Positions 6,903 through 16,190 are shown, counted from the stretch's first letter. The stretch is 27,086 bases of DNA from Bacteriovoracaceae bacterium (GCA_947448095.1 CANFNN010000003.1:1-27086), one strand, 5' to 3'. Made by a program: numbers and translations. The notes: generated from the letters alone by a model not told the origin.

Positions 6903-7544
6903 ATGGAATATATCCAATGGTTCATTAGATTCATCGTTGAGGGTGGATTTTTCATGTATGTGATTCTTGCAGTGTGGGCATTTGCCACTGCTGTAGCTTT
7001 TGAAAGATTCAAAAAACTTTCTTATACATATGACGTCGACGGTCCTTCGTTTATGAATGAGCTTCAGAGATACATTCTCTCCAATGACATTCAAGGTGCC
7101 ATTCGTGTGTGTTCAGGCTCAAATGCCGCACTTCCGAAAGTGCTGAAAAGTGGTCTTAAAAGAGCGAACCAATCTCCTGAACAAGTTCAAAACGCAATCG
7201 ATGCCACAGCATTAGAAGTCATTCCTAAAATTGAAATGAGACTGGGCTACCTGGCACTCGCTGCTAACCTTTCAACTCTTTTTGGTCTACTTGGAACGAT
7301 TCAAGGTTTGATCATGTCGTTCTCAGCTGTATCAGCTGCGGATCCGACACAAAAAGGTGAAGTTCTTGCCAAAGGTATTGCAGTTGCGATGAATACCACG
7401 GCCCTTGGTTTAGGAGCTGCTATTACGATTATGATGATCCATGCCTTTCTTCAGGCTAAATCAGAGAAAATCATCAACGAGATTGATGAATTTTCTGTAA
7501 AACTACAGGATCTTCTCGGCACTAAAAAAGCTATCGACGACTAA
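6903..7544 (+). CDS. TolQ/ExbB/MotA-family proton channel subunit (AglR-like)
   Basis: 213 residues from the ATG chosen by its ribosome site. Three membrane segments are seen: about 13-32, 119-140 (NLSTLFGLLGTIQGLIMSF, the hallmark of the family) and 165-185 (ALGLGAAITIMMIHAFL). A cytoplasmic domain of about 80 residues lies between the first two. With TolR-type partners it forms a proton-motive-force-driven rotary or stator motor in the inner membrane. It is the first of three closely spaced genes (gaps of 10 and 8 bases) in the order TolQ-TolR-TolR, as in Myxococcus aglR-aglQ-aglS. The nearby convergent TPR/FHA/barrel operon supports an Agl-Glt role rather than Tol-Pal or TonB, but the exact name cannot be settled by motif reading. 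Confidence 0.9.
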   Translation: MEYIQWFIRFIVEGGFFMYVILAVWAFATAVAFERFKKLSYTYDVDGPSFMNELQRYILSNDIQGAIRVCSGSNAALPKVLKSGLKRANQSPEQVQNAIDATALEVIPKIEMRLGYLALAANLSTLFGLLGTIQGLIMSFSAVSAADPTQKGEVLAKGIAVAMNTTALGLGAAITIMMIHAFLQAKSEKIINEIDEFSVKLQDLLGTKKAIDD

Positions 7545-7554
7545 GGACGACGAC

Positions 7555-8085
7555 ATGCTAAAAGTCCCTACATCTCGAAAAAGAAAGAAGCCGGAAGAAA
7601 AGCTAAATTTGATTCCTATTATGGATTCAATTTTTATCTTTATCTTCTTTCTTCTTATGTCTGCTACTTTCATGAAAATTAATGAAGTCGGAAGTGATGT
7701 GCCTATCATTTCTGACGTTCAACCTCCAAAAGATGAAAAAGATCCATTGGCATTAACTTTAGTAGTTGAGACCAATGAGATTATTCTTTCTAAGGGGCTG
7801 CCTTCTAGACCGGTTCAAAAGTTTTCAAGACAAGCAGATGGTTTATTCAACTATGAAGAACTTCATTCTGTTCTCGTAGGTATTAAAAAAGAACACGTTC
7901 AAGAAAATTCCATTATCTTTGAACCAGTTGGGGATCTTACTTACGAAGAAATTGTCAGAATCATGGATGCAGTCAGAAAGCTTAACAAAACAGACGATGC
8001 CATCTACAGACCTAATAAAGAAGGCGTGGATGAAAAAATCAAAGAGCTTTTCAGTAAAATTATCTTCAGTAATCTGATGAGTTAG
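7555..8085 (+). CDS. ExbD/TolR-family motor subunit 1 (AglQ/AglS-like)
   Basis: 176 residues: a short basic N-terminus (SRKRKKPEEK), one membrane helix (about 20-37, LIPIMDSIFIFIFFLLM) and a periplasmic domain. The membrane Asp that carries protons in this family is present at residue 24. The periplasmic part is longer than a minimal TolR (about 135 residues) and ends in a region (EEIVRIMDAVRKL) typical of the ExbD fold. GGACGACGAC precedes the ATG. It would form the ion path with the TolQ-like protein upstream and the second TolR-like protein 8 bases downstream. Two different TolR-type subunits per motor is the Agl arrangement. Confidence 0.88.
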   Translation: MLKVPTSRKRKKPEEKLNLIPIMDSIFIFIFFLLMSATFMKINEVGSDVPIISDVQPPKDEKDPLALTLVVETNEIILSKGLPSRPVQKFSRQADGLFNYEELHSVLVGIKKEHVQENSIIFEPVGDLTYEEIVRIMDAVRKLNKTDDAIYRPNKEGVDEKIKELFSKIIFSNLMS

Positions 8086-8093
8086 AGGGATTT

Positions 8094-8612
8094 ATGGCCA
8101 GAAGCAAATCGATGAAAAATAGAAGAAGAAGAAAAAGCGGCGGAGCTTTTGAAATTGATATTACGTCTCTGCTAGATATTCTTACCATCATGATGGTTTT
8201 TTTGCTTCAAAGTTACAACTCTTCGGGAGTTGTCATCAATGTTCCTAAAGAAATTGACCTTCCAAGGTCTAACTCTGAAACACTTAGTACTTTCGGTGTG
8301 AATATCCAGGTATCTAAAAGCCAAATTTGGGTTGATGACAAAGAAGTGGTTAATACGGACACAACTGAAGCGGCTCAACTTTTTGATGAAGGCGGACGAA
8401 GAATCATCCCTCTTTATAATCAACTGGTAAAAATCAAAGAAACAATCAAACAGTCAGAAAAATTATCACCAGATGCCAATAAGTTCTCCGGTGTCGCGAA
8501 TCTCGTGGTGGATAAGACGCTCAAATACAACTATCTCAAGCGGGTTATGTACACTTGTGCAGCTGCAGGTTTTAAAGAATTTAAATTTGTAGTGTTAGCC
8601 GAAGGAAATTAG
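8094..8612 (+). CDS. ExbD/TolR-family motor subunit 2 (AglQ/AglS-like)
   Basis: 172 residues. A strongly basic leader (RSKSMKNRRRRKSGG) is followed by the family signature FEIDITSLLDILTIMMVFLL with the essential membrane Asp at 28, then a periplasmic ExbD-type domain ending in LKRVMYTCAAAGFKEFKFVV, close to the usual family ending. An AGGG ribosome site lies 5 bases before the ATG. The two TolR-like proteins are clearly different in sequence, so this is not a recent duplication. It is the last gene of its operon and is followed by the bidirectional terminator at 8677-8710. Confidence 0.9.
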   Translation: MARSKSMKNRRRRKSGGAFEIDITSLLDILTIMMVFLLQSYNSSGVVINVPKEIDLPRSNSETLSTFGVNIQVSKSQIWVDDKEVVNTDTTEAAQLFDEGGRRIIPLYNQLVKIKETIKQSEKLSPDANKFSGVANLVVDKTLKYNYLKRVMYTCAAAGFKEFKFVVLAEGN

Positions 8613-8676
8613 GTCAGAGCTTTCTTTTCTTAGTCCGTCTGTCGATTCAACTTCAATTACAATCATCTGAAAATCA

Positions 8677-8710
8677 CATCCGGTTCAGAATAATAGCTCT
8701 GAACCGGATG
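8677..8710. terminator. Bidirectional terminator between the Agl-like and Glt-like operons
   Basis: A perfect 13-bp stem, CATCCGGTTCAGA (8677-8689) with TCTGAACCGGATG (8698-8710), encloses an 8-base loop. On the plus strand it is followed by ATTTATTTATTC; on the minus strand by TGATTTTC. It lies between two convergent operons, so it probably stops transcription in both directions. Confidence 0.85.
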
Positions 8711-8725
8711 ATTTATTTATTCTCT

Positions 8726-10747
8726 CTAGAGCTTCTTAGGATAAAAATTCATAGGTTGTTTCACTTCAACTGTTCCGCCGCCCATAGGCTCTGGAAACGA
8801 AATCCCTTTTAAGACACTCACTACGCATTGTTTAACATTCGCTGGAAGTCGAGATCCACTATCAACCCCTGCTCCGGAGACGTGCCCTGAAGCACCAATC
8901 GTAAAATCAAGTTTGATCATTCCCGAAAGTTCAGCTCCTGAACTCTCTAATTCTTTTTGGTAGCAGTATCTAAATTGCGGCAAATGATCCAACAGGATTC
9001 TACGAATGACGTCTGGATCCATGGAACCAAGAACGACTGTTTCAGAAGGAATTCCTGCGGTGTAGATCATTTTTTTGGCCGAAAGACCTTCAGCCCCTTT
9101 GGAATCTCCCAGAACTCCTGTAGTCGCTCCGACTAAGCTTCCTTGGTTGGTCTGAATCCCTGCTGTCTTCACTGAGCCAGTTCCGGTGCTGACACCGGAA
9201 ACGCTACCGGTGAATTCCCCACCAGCACCTGAGGCAGATTTAGTCTGAACACCAGTAAGTGATCCGCCCTTGGCCACTAGCGAGCTTACAGTAGATGAGA
9301 AGTCGGCCGATTTATAAACTTCGACATGACCCACAGATTTGATATTTGTAGGGGAAAAAGCCGATGGCCCCATGGAAGTTGATGCCTTATTAGCACTAAT
9401 CTTAGCTGGAACAGGTGAAGCCATTTGATTCGTAGGTTTTGTCACAGGCTCCGTTCCCTGTTTCACCACTTTCTTTTCAGTGGCGGTCTTTTTACCTGGA
9501 TCAGGCTTTTTTGATTGATCCTTGGTTGTTATGACGTCAGGCTTTTGAATCACTGGCTGAGTTTCCTTAGGAGCATCTTTAGCGACTGCCACTTTAGGCG
9601 GAGCTTTCTGAGCAACTGGTGGAGCTTTTTCAGTTTTTGCCACAGAATCATTTTTATTCACAAAAAGGGGCTGTTTATAAAGAATAGTCGCCAGCCGTTC
9701 TGGAGCGAGTTCTTCTTCTTTAGTGTCCTCAGGTAATTCTACCGTATTCATACCGATTGAAATCACCACGACAAATGAAAGAAAGAAGAGAAGATATTTT
9801 CTAAAATCAGGGTCACGCTTAAGAATAGGTGCCGACAGAACCTGGGGAGGAGCCTGAACATTTCGGACAAAGATTTGTAAATCATCTTTTTGAAGTCTAA
9901 GAAGATCCTGTCCTTGTAGATCAATGGAAGCACCCTGATGACCGGTATCTTTTTTCTTGTCACTAAGATAGAAAACGCCAAAGCCTGGCAGTGTATGAAC
10001 TGTTGTATGTCCATGCTGAACCTGCACAAAAGGGAATTTTTCTGTTTTACCTAGATAAGGAAATTCAAGTTCATCCTTTGAGGTCATGATGCCTGAGATA
10101 AAATAAGTCGATTTGCCTTCTGGTAGATAATCAACGCTGAAAATTTGATCCTTAAATAGAACAATCACTTCAACGGCTTGCTTATTGGATTCATATTTGA
10201 AGATAGGATACAACTCCTGCTTGTCTTCAAAAATATATTCACTGAATTCGGCTTTGGGATCAGATGCTAATGGGTAAACAATTGAGGGCATGACGTCTGA
10301 AACCGCAGGCGCACCAACAGGAAGTTGTTTCGCAGAGGGTGCTTCAGGTAGAGGTGGTAAGATTTTTACAGAGGCATTTCCATGCTCAGGCTCAAGTGTA
10401 TCAAGCACAGGCGGCAGGCTTGCCATGACGTCATATTTCAAGAAAGTGAATTCGACATCTGCCAGACGAAATGACTCCCCTAGCTTAATTTCACCACGAA
10501 CAACCTTTTCATTTTTTACATAAGATCCATTGGTGGAATTCATGTCATAAATAAGTGCTCGGCCATCAAAAATTTCAATAACTGCGTGAATCGCAGAGAT
10601 AGCATCATGGTTAATGACGAGGTCACAACTCTCAGAGCGCCCAATCAAAATGCGTCCTTTAGGAAAAACGCCACCCTGAACTTTGGAACCACCGGACGTG
10701 GGTTTTAATTCATACATTTGATTTTGGATATCTTTTTGGATTTCCAT
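8726..10747 (-). CDS. FHA-domain protein with one membrane helix and TonB-like AgmX/PglI tail (GltG-like)
   Basis: 673 residues. The N-terminal FHA domain (about 30-105) has the phosphothreonine-binding residues GRSES (Arg 37, Ser 38), His 54 and STNGS (Asn 73). A second cytoplasmic region (about 165-300) has no recognised family. One membrane helix lies at about 318-336, followed by a Lys/Pro-rich extended periplasmic stretch (about 340-450) and a Gly/Ser-rich stretch. The final 100 residues form the AgmX/PglI-type tail with two cysteines (595 in FRYCYQKEL, and 641). The plan (FHA inside, TonB-like arm outside) is that of Myxococcus GltG, which links the Agl motor to the periplasmic Glt proteins. 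GGAG precedes the ATG. It is the last gene of the operon, 9 bases after the previous one. Confidence 0.88.
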   Translation of the reverse strand: MEIQKDIQNQMYELKPTSGGSKVQGGVFPKGRILIGRSESCDLVINHDAISAIHAVIEIFDGRALIYDMNSTNGSYVKNEKVVRGEIKLGESFRLADVEFTFLKYDVMASLPPVLDTLEPEHGNASVKILPPLPEAPSAKQLPVGAPAVSDVMPSIVYPLASDPKAEFSEYIFEDKQELYPIFKYESNKQAVEVIVLFKDQIFSVDYLPEGKSTYFISGIMTSKDELEFPYLGKTEKFPFVQVQHGHTTVHTLPGFGVFYLSDKKKDTGHQGASIDLQGQDLLRLQKDDLQIFVRNVQAPPQVLSAPILKRDPDFRKYLLFFLSFVVVISIGMNTVELPEDTKEEELAPERLATILYKQPLFVNKNDSVAKTEKAPPVAQKAPPKVAVAKDAPKETQPVIQKPDVITTKDQSKKPDPGKKTATEKKVVKQGTEPVTKPTNQMASPVPAKISANKASTSMGPSAFSPTNIKSVGHVEVYKSADFSSTVSSLVAKGGSLTGVQTKSASGAGGEFTGSVSGVSTGTGSVKTAGIQTNQGSLVGATTGVLGDSKGAEGLSAKKMIYTAGIPSETVVLGSMDPDVIRRILLDHLPQFRYCYQKELESSGAELSGMIKLDFTIGASGHVSGAGVDSGSRLPANVKQCVVSVLKGISFPEPMGGGTVEVKQPMNFYPKKL

Positions 10748-10756
10748 AACTAACTC

Positions 10757-11005
10757 CTATCGAATACCATCGATTGCTTTTTTCATTTCTTTTTGAAAAT
10801 TGTTTCTTTCAGGAAGTTTGTTCTTAAATTCATTTCTTAAACGAGGAGAAATAGAAATATCACCGGGAGCACCAGCTTCTCCTTCAACTCCAATCTCGTT
10901 AAAATCAAATTTTTCAAACTTTTTATACTCATAGCGGACGTTTTTATTGTCTTGCGCATGAGAACTTACATTCAATAGAATCACCATTAAAATTAAGATC
11001 TTCAT
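10757..11005 (-). CDS. Short secreted protein in the Glt-like operon
   Basis: 82 residues with a signal peptide (MKILILMVILLNVSSHA, cleavage after residue 17) and a short hydrophilic mature part. Its core, FDFNEIGVEGEAGAPGD, then ISPRLRNEF and LPERNNFQKEM, resembles from memory short proteins found beside TonB-like/TPR/ExbBD clusters in delta-proteobacteria (a motif of the type F-D-F-x-E...P-G-D...R..F...R.x.F); this has not been checked by search. GGAG lies 7 bases before the ATG. Its ATG overlaps the stop of the lipoprotein gene by four bases (ATGA), so translation is coupled. The function is unknown; a structural link between periplasmic components is a reasonable guess. Confidence 0.75.
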   Translation of the reverse strand: MKILILMVILLNVSSHAQDNKNVRYEYKKFEKFDFNEIGVEGEAGAPGDISISPRLRNEFKNKLPERNNFQKEMKKAIDGIR

Positions 11006-11910
11006 TCTTGGACTCCCAGTTGGTTTCCAATTGTTGTGTAATATTCAAGCAACATCTTCGACTTTGGCTTCGAAATATCTGAAAAAATATTTTGTGCCTC
11101 TTTCTTTTTACCTAACTTTGAAAGGGTTACTGCATAGTTAAGGCCTATTTCAGGGCGGCTTAATAATGCTGGGGTTATACGAGTATAATAAGATAGAGAC
11201 TGCTGATAATCAGACTTCAAATAATAACAACTTGCAACTGCATTGATAAGATCAACATCATCGGAAGATTCATTCAGAAGGCCTTGAAAAAGTGGTAACG
11301 CTGCCTCAACGACTCCATAACTAAGATAAAGCCTGGCAAGATTATAGCGAGGAGTTTTTGCAAAACGAGACTGTTTATTGGCCTTTTCAAACGCCACCAA
11401 AGCTTTTTGATCTTCGCCCTGACGCGTATAAAGCACACCTATATTATTTAAAACAGGAACATAGCCTGGAGTGATTTCGAGAGCTTTGTTGTAAAAAAGC
11501 AGAGCCTTACGTTTAGACCCTTTGTTTAAATGGCAATTAGCAATTAAGTTCCAGTATGCGGGAATCTTCTGGTAACGGTTAAAAGATTTATCCGCTACAG
11601 CAAAAGCTTTCTCATAGTCTTTTTTAGAACATCTGATAGCAATTTCAATTAATGGGTCTTTTGAATCAGCGAGAACTTCAAGCTCTTCAATTGTATATCG
11701 ATCGAGAGTCTCGTCCTGGAGAGCTGGATTTAGAGATTTAGGCTGCTCAACATAAAAGTCTTTGACTTCGCTTACGGCCAAAACTTTTTCTTTTTTAAAC
11801 GAGCTAGAAATAGAGTCAGATGTCGATTTTTTTGTCTCTGGTTCTTTTGAACCTTTACCTGTCGAACATGCTGCGAGAGTCATTAAAATTAAAAGATTAG
11901 CGAGTTTCAT
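11002..11910 (-). CDS. TPR outer-membrane lipoprotein (GltE/AglT-like)
   Basis: 302 residues. A lipobox LAAC places the lipidated Cys at residue 15 with Ser at +2, which predicts transfer to the outer membrane. After a Ser/Lys-rich linker come at least four to five tetratricopeptide repeats from about residue 130 to 295, for example NLIANCHLNKGSKRKALLFY, VLNNIGVLYTRQGEDQKALV and RYNLARLYLSYGVVEAALPL. TPRs bind partner proteins. In Myxococcus a TPR lipoprotein (GltE/AglT) is part of the gliding machine at the outer membrane. Start and stop overlap the neighbouring genes by four bases on each side, so expression is coupled. PilF/Tgl-type type IV pilus lipoproteins are the main alternative, but no pilus gene is nearby. 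Confidence 0.85.
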   Translation of the reverse strand: MKLANLLILMTLAACSTGKGSKEPETKKSTSDSISSSFKKEKVLAVSEVKDFYVEQPKSLNPALQDETLDRYTIEELEVLADSKDPLIEIAIRCSKKDYEKAFAVADKSFNRYQKIPAYWNLIANCHLNKGSKRKALLFYNKALEITPGYVPVLNNIGVLYTRQGEDQKALVAFEKANKQSRFAKTPRYNLARLYLSYGVVEAALPLFQGLLNESSDDVDLINAVASCYYLKSDYQQSLSYYTRITPALLSRPEIGLNYAVTLSKLGKKKEAQNIFSDISKPKSKMLLEYYTTIGNQLGVQE

Positions 11911-14780
11911 CTTTTACCCCCACGATCCATCAACACCGATTGCTTCGAGGTAAGATAGCGTTTGAAACTGTCTTTCGAATCAAAAAGCACTGTAAAATTG
12001 GAAAGACTCAAGATTTTATTTTCCATAATTAATTTTGTAATTTCTGCTCTCTGCTTTTTAGCATTTAATAGGATGGGGTTATAAACGTCAGACATAGCTT
12101 TCTGAAAACTTGTTACGTATTCAGGAGACTTTCCTTCAGGTGAAAAACTCTTTAGAGATTCACCGAAAGATTCATAGGCGTTGATGACATATTTGTAGGC
12201 ATCTACAATACCTTTGCCTGAACCGGTTTTTTGAATAATATTTACCTGGCCTGCCATTTGATCCAGGATTTGTAGCTTGGCCTTAACAGCACTGTTGAAT
12301 TCGTTCTCTGGAAATTTTAAAACTATTTGATCCAACTTCATTTTTCGTTCTGCCAAGGCTCCCAGTAATTTAAAGGCCACAAGATCCAGAGCTTCTACCG
12401 GAATATCAAGTTTTTGTGCCTTAGACTGGGCATAGAATGTGTTTTGTTTTTCTTCGATCTCTCGCGCCTTAGTCACGTCACCAAGGTTGATGAACACTTT
12501 ACGCAGTTCTTCGTAGGGCTTAATGAGATGAGGAAAGTTCTTAGAGTTTTTTTCAAGTTCAACTAACTGAACTTCTAGTTGTTCCCATTTTTTTGCCAAG
12601 GCCAGATCCTTAATGAGTTCTACAGTCACTTCGGTAATGACCGCTTCAGGAATAAGGCAGGTTTTTCCAAACTCTTTAATCTCCAAGGCTTTCTCTAAAT
12701 CATCATTCGCAAGCGCAATGAACACGGAATTTTTAAAAGCGACTGTTTTATTGGAAGAGTTTTCTTTACATAATTTAACCAGAACTCGGTATGACAAGTC
12801 GGCTGATTGCTCAAAGCGCTGTTTCAGGAAAAGTCCCGCTGATATGGACAAATAAGAATCAGAAAACTTGACTACATCCGCGGCATCCATTTCCTTAACG
12901 GCAGTAACACCCCAGAGGTAACTTTGATTAGAATTCCCTATTTCATAATACAGAGCAGATAAGTTATAGGCGGCATTCACCTTCGCTTTAGGAGTACTAT
13001 CTTCACTTTCATAGATTTTATGATAACCCTTAAGCGCCACATCCTTATGACCTTTCTCAAGCGATTGCTGCACACCTTCGATTTGAATTTTGGTCATTAA
13101 TGCTCTTAAGGCATCTGCATACTTCTTAGAAACCTTAAAGGTTCCACTATTAATATCTGAAACGTAAGTTTTGACTTTAGAATAGTCTTTTTTGGACCGG
13201 TAATGCTCCATGATCTTGGCCAACATACCTTCTTGAGTCTTGTAGTCACCAGGAAAGCTCAGGGCAAATGAATTTAGCGTATTTTCGGCCGCAGGCACGT
13301 CACCTGAATCAAATTGTGAATTGAATAACTTCACAAAAATAGAATTTGCTCTCTCTGATTTTTTATCAACTGACAAATACCGAGAGTAAACAGGAACGTA
13401 ATATTTCTCAGCAATCTTTTTGTCTAAGTTTGTCTGTCCAAGAGAGGAAAGCATCCCCTCTAAGCTTTGCGACATAATCTTATTTTCACCTGAGAGCTTG
13501 GCACTATCAAAAGACTTAATATAGAGATCCATCGCCTGGTTAAACTCACCCGATGCATAAGCCGTTTCCCCTTGAAAAAAGATTTTTTCACTCTTTTGCT
13601 TAGGATCTAGCAGCGCCGCAAATTCAAAGTAAGCAATCGCTTGCGAAGACTTTAATTTTTGAACTTTTGGAACTTGCTGATAAACATTGGAAGTCGTAAC
13701 TTTTTGTAGTTCTGCTGCTTTTTTGTTTACGTGATAGCTCAGACGCTTGAGCTGCGTATCCTCAAGGGGTTTGGCGGCTTGCAGTTTCATTAACTTTTCA
13801 GTCACTGCTAAATGCTCACTCACCTTGTTGTATTTATCAAATAGATCTAGCTGAGCTATGAATATTTCAATTTGACGGTCACGATTCTTCTCAAATTTTG
13901 CTGCCTGCTCAAGAAGGCCTTCAGCTTGAGAAAACCGACCTTGAGTGGTTATCGAATTGGCTATTTTTACAAATTGCTCAGTATAATTCATCCCTAAAGA
14001 TTCATAAAACTTAACTGCATCATTCATCCGGCCCGAATCTACATAAAAGATTCCAATATCGCGTTCGACCTGACCTTTCATATCGATATACTTATCGCTC
14101 GAGCTTTTTTTATGAATTTCTCGCATAAGACTAATCGCCTGATCATATTTATTCACGCGGTAGTAACACCAGGCCAGGTTGAAAGAATCTTTAGTCCACC
14201 AACGCTCATTGGTTTTATTTAAAGAGGCTTCATAAAGTGGAATGGCTTCCTTGAATTTATGAGAGTTAAAATAAAAATCTGCGAGAGCTGTTTTTGATTT
14301 AAGTGCGATATTCGAAGTAGGAGAAGATTTCTTATTACAAAGATCAAAGTATTTTTTGGCTAGCTCATTTCTTCCAAGCTCTTTATTATTATAAGCAAGG
14401 ATGTAATAAACTTCGCCAATTCCCTTATAGTTGGGAAAGCGCTTCACGACTATTTCAGCCGTTTCATTCGCAGCATCAAAATACTGGGCAGATTTTTTAA
14501 AATAATCATTTTTACTGACTGTGCGCCTCTCCTCTGAGGGAATAGAAAGATATTGCTCATTTTCTGTTTCACGCCAAAGTCTGGCTTTTTCAAGATTCAA
14601 TTCTGAAATTCTTAAAAGATGATCAGGAGACCTAAAGTCTTCCTGCTTAGCCAAACGTGAAACTTCCTGAAGCTCATCCTCAACAATGGCAATAATCTGT
14701 TTCCTACGATTATCCATAGTTAATTTCTGAGCAAAAGCAGACTGAGCTAAAATGAGGAGGAGAAAAGAAATTTTTAACAT
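11907..14780 (-). CDS. Large periplasmic TPR protein (GltD/AgmU-like)
   Basis: 957 residues with a short signal peptide (MLKISFLLLILAQSAFA, cleavage after 17) and no other membrane segment. Nearly the whole mature protein is helical repeats. Clear TPR units occur in the N-terminal third (VYYILAYNNKELGRNELAKK, ALADFYFNSHKFKEAIPLYE, NLAWCYYRVNKYDQAISLMR) with more degenerate ones to about 600. The last 150 residues are helical without clear repeats. Position and size fit Myxococcus GltD/AgmU, a long periplasmic TPR protein that decorates the motor complex. GAGG lies 5 bases before the ATG. It overlaps the upstream gene by 7 bases and the downstream lipoprotein gene by 4. The assignment relies on architecture and context, since TPR proteins diverge fast. 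Confidence 0.82.
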   Translation of the reverse strand: MLKISFLLLILAQSAFAQKLTMDNRRKQIIAIVEDELQEVSRLAKQEDFRSPDHLLRISELNLEKARLWRETENEQYLSIPSEERRTVSKNDYFKKSAQYFDAANETAEIVVKRFPNYKGIGEVYYILAYNNKELGRNELAKKYFDLCNKKSSPTSNIALKSKTALADFYFNSHKFKEAIPLYEASLNKTNERWWTKDSFNLAWCYYRVNKYDQAISLMREIHKKSSSDKYIDMKGQVERDIGIFYVDSGRMNDAVKFYESLGMNYTEQFVKIANSITTQGRFSQAEGLLEQAAKFEKNRDRQIEIFIAQLDLFDKYNKVSEHLAVTEKLMKLQAAKPLEDTQLKRLSYHVNKKAAELQKVTTSNVYQQVPKVQKLKSSQAIAYFEFAALLDPKQKSEKIFFQGETAYASGEFNQAMDLYIKSFDSAKLSGENKIMSQSLEGMLSSLGQTNLDKKIAEKYYVPVYSRYLSVDKKSERANSIFVKLFNSQFDSGDVPAAENTLNSFALSFPGDYKTQEGMLAKIMEHYRSKKDYSKVKTYVSDINSGTFKVSKKYADALRALMTKIQIEGVQQSLEKGHKDVALKGYHKIYESEDSTPKAKVNAAYNLSALYYEIGNSNQSYLWGVTAVKEMDAADVVKFSDSYLSISAGLFLKQRFEQSADLSYRVLVKLCKENSSNKTVAFKNSVFIALANDDLEKALEIKEFGKTCLIPEAVITEVTVELIKDLALAKKWEQLEVQLVELEKNSKNFPHLIKPYEELRKVFINLGDVTKAREIEEKQNTFYAQSKAQKLDIPVEALDLVAFKLLGALAERKMKLDQIVLKFPENEFNSAVKAKLQILDQMAGQVNIIQKTGSGKGIVDAYKYVINAYESFGESLKSFSPEGKSPEYVTSFQKAMSDVYNPILLNAKKQRAEITKLIMENKILSLSNFTVLFDSKDSFKRYLTSKQSVLMDRGGKR

Positions 14781-16183
14781 TCAGACCTCAACGCAAAGAC
14801 GTAATCACCAAGTTCATCGGCCCAAAACTCACCATTAAATGTCCAAAAGTATTGCTTATCATTTCTTTCGATATACTGAACATCACCACGTTTACCACTT
14901 TTTTGTGGGGCATCACTTTGGTAGAGTTTTTCTTTTCTCAGAGCAAGTATCTCGAGTTTGATATAACTCATCCCTTCAAAGGCCGAATACAGTTCCGAAT
15001 ACTTCGCAACCATTCCAGATCTGACGTAAGCTCCCAGCACTGTTCTGTATTCATCCAATACCACTTTTAAATTTTTAATCAGATTGGAACGAAAGCCCGA
15101 GGCGCGTTTTTTATTCAAATTATTGTATTCAACAATAGCCATGGTAAAAGCCCCTTTCATTTCAAGGTAGGCTCCCTCTTTTCTTATCGACTTCAAAATG
15201 GATTCGAGAATCGGCAGAGGCATAGGCTTATTGTCCTCATGGTCGGCCATAAGATTGTAATAATACCGATAATCTTTTCCTCGAGAATTGATAAAATTTC
15301 TGAGGTCTTTTGAAGGCTGAAACAAATTACTATAAAAATCGTCAGCCGTTTTTTTAGCATCTTCATAAAGACACATTTTCATATATGTCAGAGATTTAAG
15401 GACCTCTACTTCAGGTTTGAAAACAAAATCAAAAACAGGAGCTTTGTAGGAAACTAATTTCCCAAGAGTCCGGTTGTAGTTTTTCACATAGTAGCTAGTC
15501 CAGGCTTCTTCAAACAGAATTTCTGGCCATACCAAGGATGATTTTTGAATATCCAGATAATTAAGTTCAGCTTTTTGAAAATGCTTTTCACCGAACTGAA
15601 CTCGCGCAACACCCGCAAGACAATAATCACGATTTAAAAGCAGCTGATTTTTTTGTAAATTTGAATCAGTACTGCGACTTTCACTTTCCGAAGACCTAAT
15701 ACAGTCTTTAAATTGCGTCTCGGCTTGATCCGCATTTCCAAGCAAGGAATACGCCGTGCCTTTCATGTGGGCAACGAATGGATAGGCCGGATGATCAGAA
15801 TTCACTTTATTGAGTTGATTCAGAGCTTCTTGTGGTTGATTCTTCTTTATTAATCGTTTTGCCAAAATGTAGCGAATGTTTCCTGAGCGCGAACGAGAGA
15901 GAATCTCTTCGGGCAAAGTTTCAAAGGGTTTCACCCCTGTCACATAGATCATTTTATCAAAAGCGTTCTCTAAGTCTTCATCTAAAGGCTTGTTGTTTTT
16001 CACTAAAAAATCTTTCATCCAAGGAACAGCGGAAAAGTAAAAACCACTTTGAACCAATTCGATAATGGTTCTTCGCTCGCCGCTATAAGAGATTGTGCCT
16101 TTGCCATATAGAGCTTCAACTGACTCATAAGAGGCAAATGCAGAGGATGAAATGACTAGACCAAAAAGAATTTTTGAGAACAT
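14774..16183 (-). CDS. Periplasmic TPR-like protein (GltC-like)
   Basis: 469 residues starting at the ATG at 16183. It has a signal peptide (MFSKILFGLVISSSAFA) and a periplasmic body with TPR-like helices, clearest at GTAYSLLGNADQAETQFKDC and in the LFEEAWTSYYVKNYNRTLGKL segment, then a C-terminal part ending in a Trp/Tyr-rich stretch (RNDKQYFWTFNGEFWADELG). An in-frame TTG 21 bases upstream (16204) is rejected: it would put the AAAGGAG ribosome site inside the gene. In Myxococcus, gltC encodes a periplasmic TPR protein next to the barrel genes gltA/gltB, which is the arrangement here. It overlaps the next gene by 7 bases. Confidence 0.82.
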   Translation of the reverse strand: MFSKILFGLVISSSAFASYESVEALYGKGTISYSGERRTIIELVQSGFYFSAVPWMKDFLVKNNKPLDEDLENAFDKMIYVTGVKPFETLPEEILSRSRSGNIRYILAKRLIKKNQPQEALNQLNKVNSDHPAYPFVAHMKGTAYSLLGNADQAETQFKDCIRSSESESRSTDSNLQKNQLLLNRDYCLAGVARVQFGEKHFQKAELNYLDIQKSSLVWPEILFEEAWTSYYVKNYNRTLGKLVSYKAPVFDFVFKPEVEVLKSLTYMKMCLYEDAKKTADDFYSNLFQPSKDLRNFINSRGKDYRYYYNLMADHEDNKPMPLPILESILKSIRKEGAYLEMKGAFTMAIVEYNNLNKKRASGFRSNLIKNLKVVLDEYRTVLGAYVRSGMVAKYSELYSAFEGMSYIKLEILALRKEKLYQSDAPQKSGKRGDVQYIERNDKQYFWTFNGEFWADELGDYVFALRSEC

Positions 16184-16190
16184 CCGTGTT

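Noticed and set aside
9763..10029. 88-codon minus-strand ORF inside the FHA gene
   Set aside because: It lies wholly within the FHA-protein gene in another frame on the same strand, without its own ribosome site.
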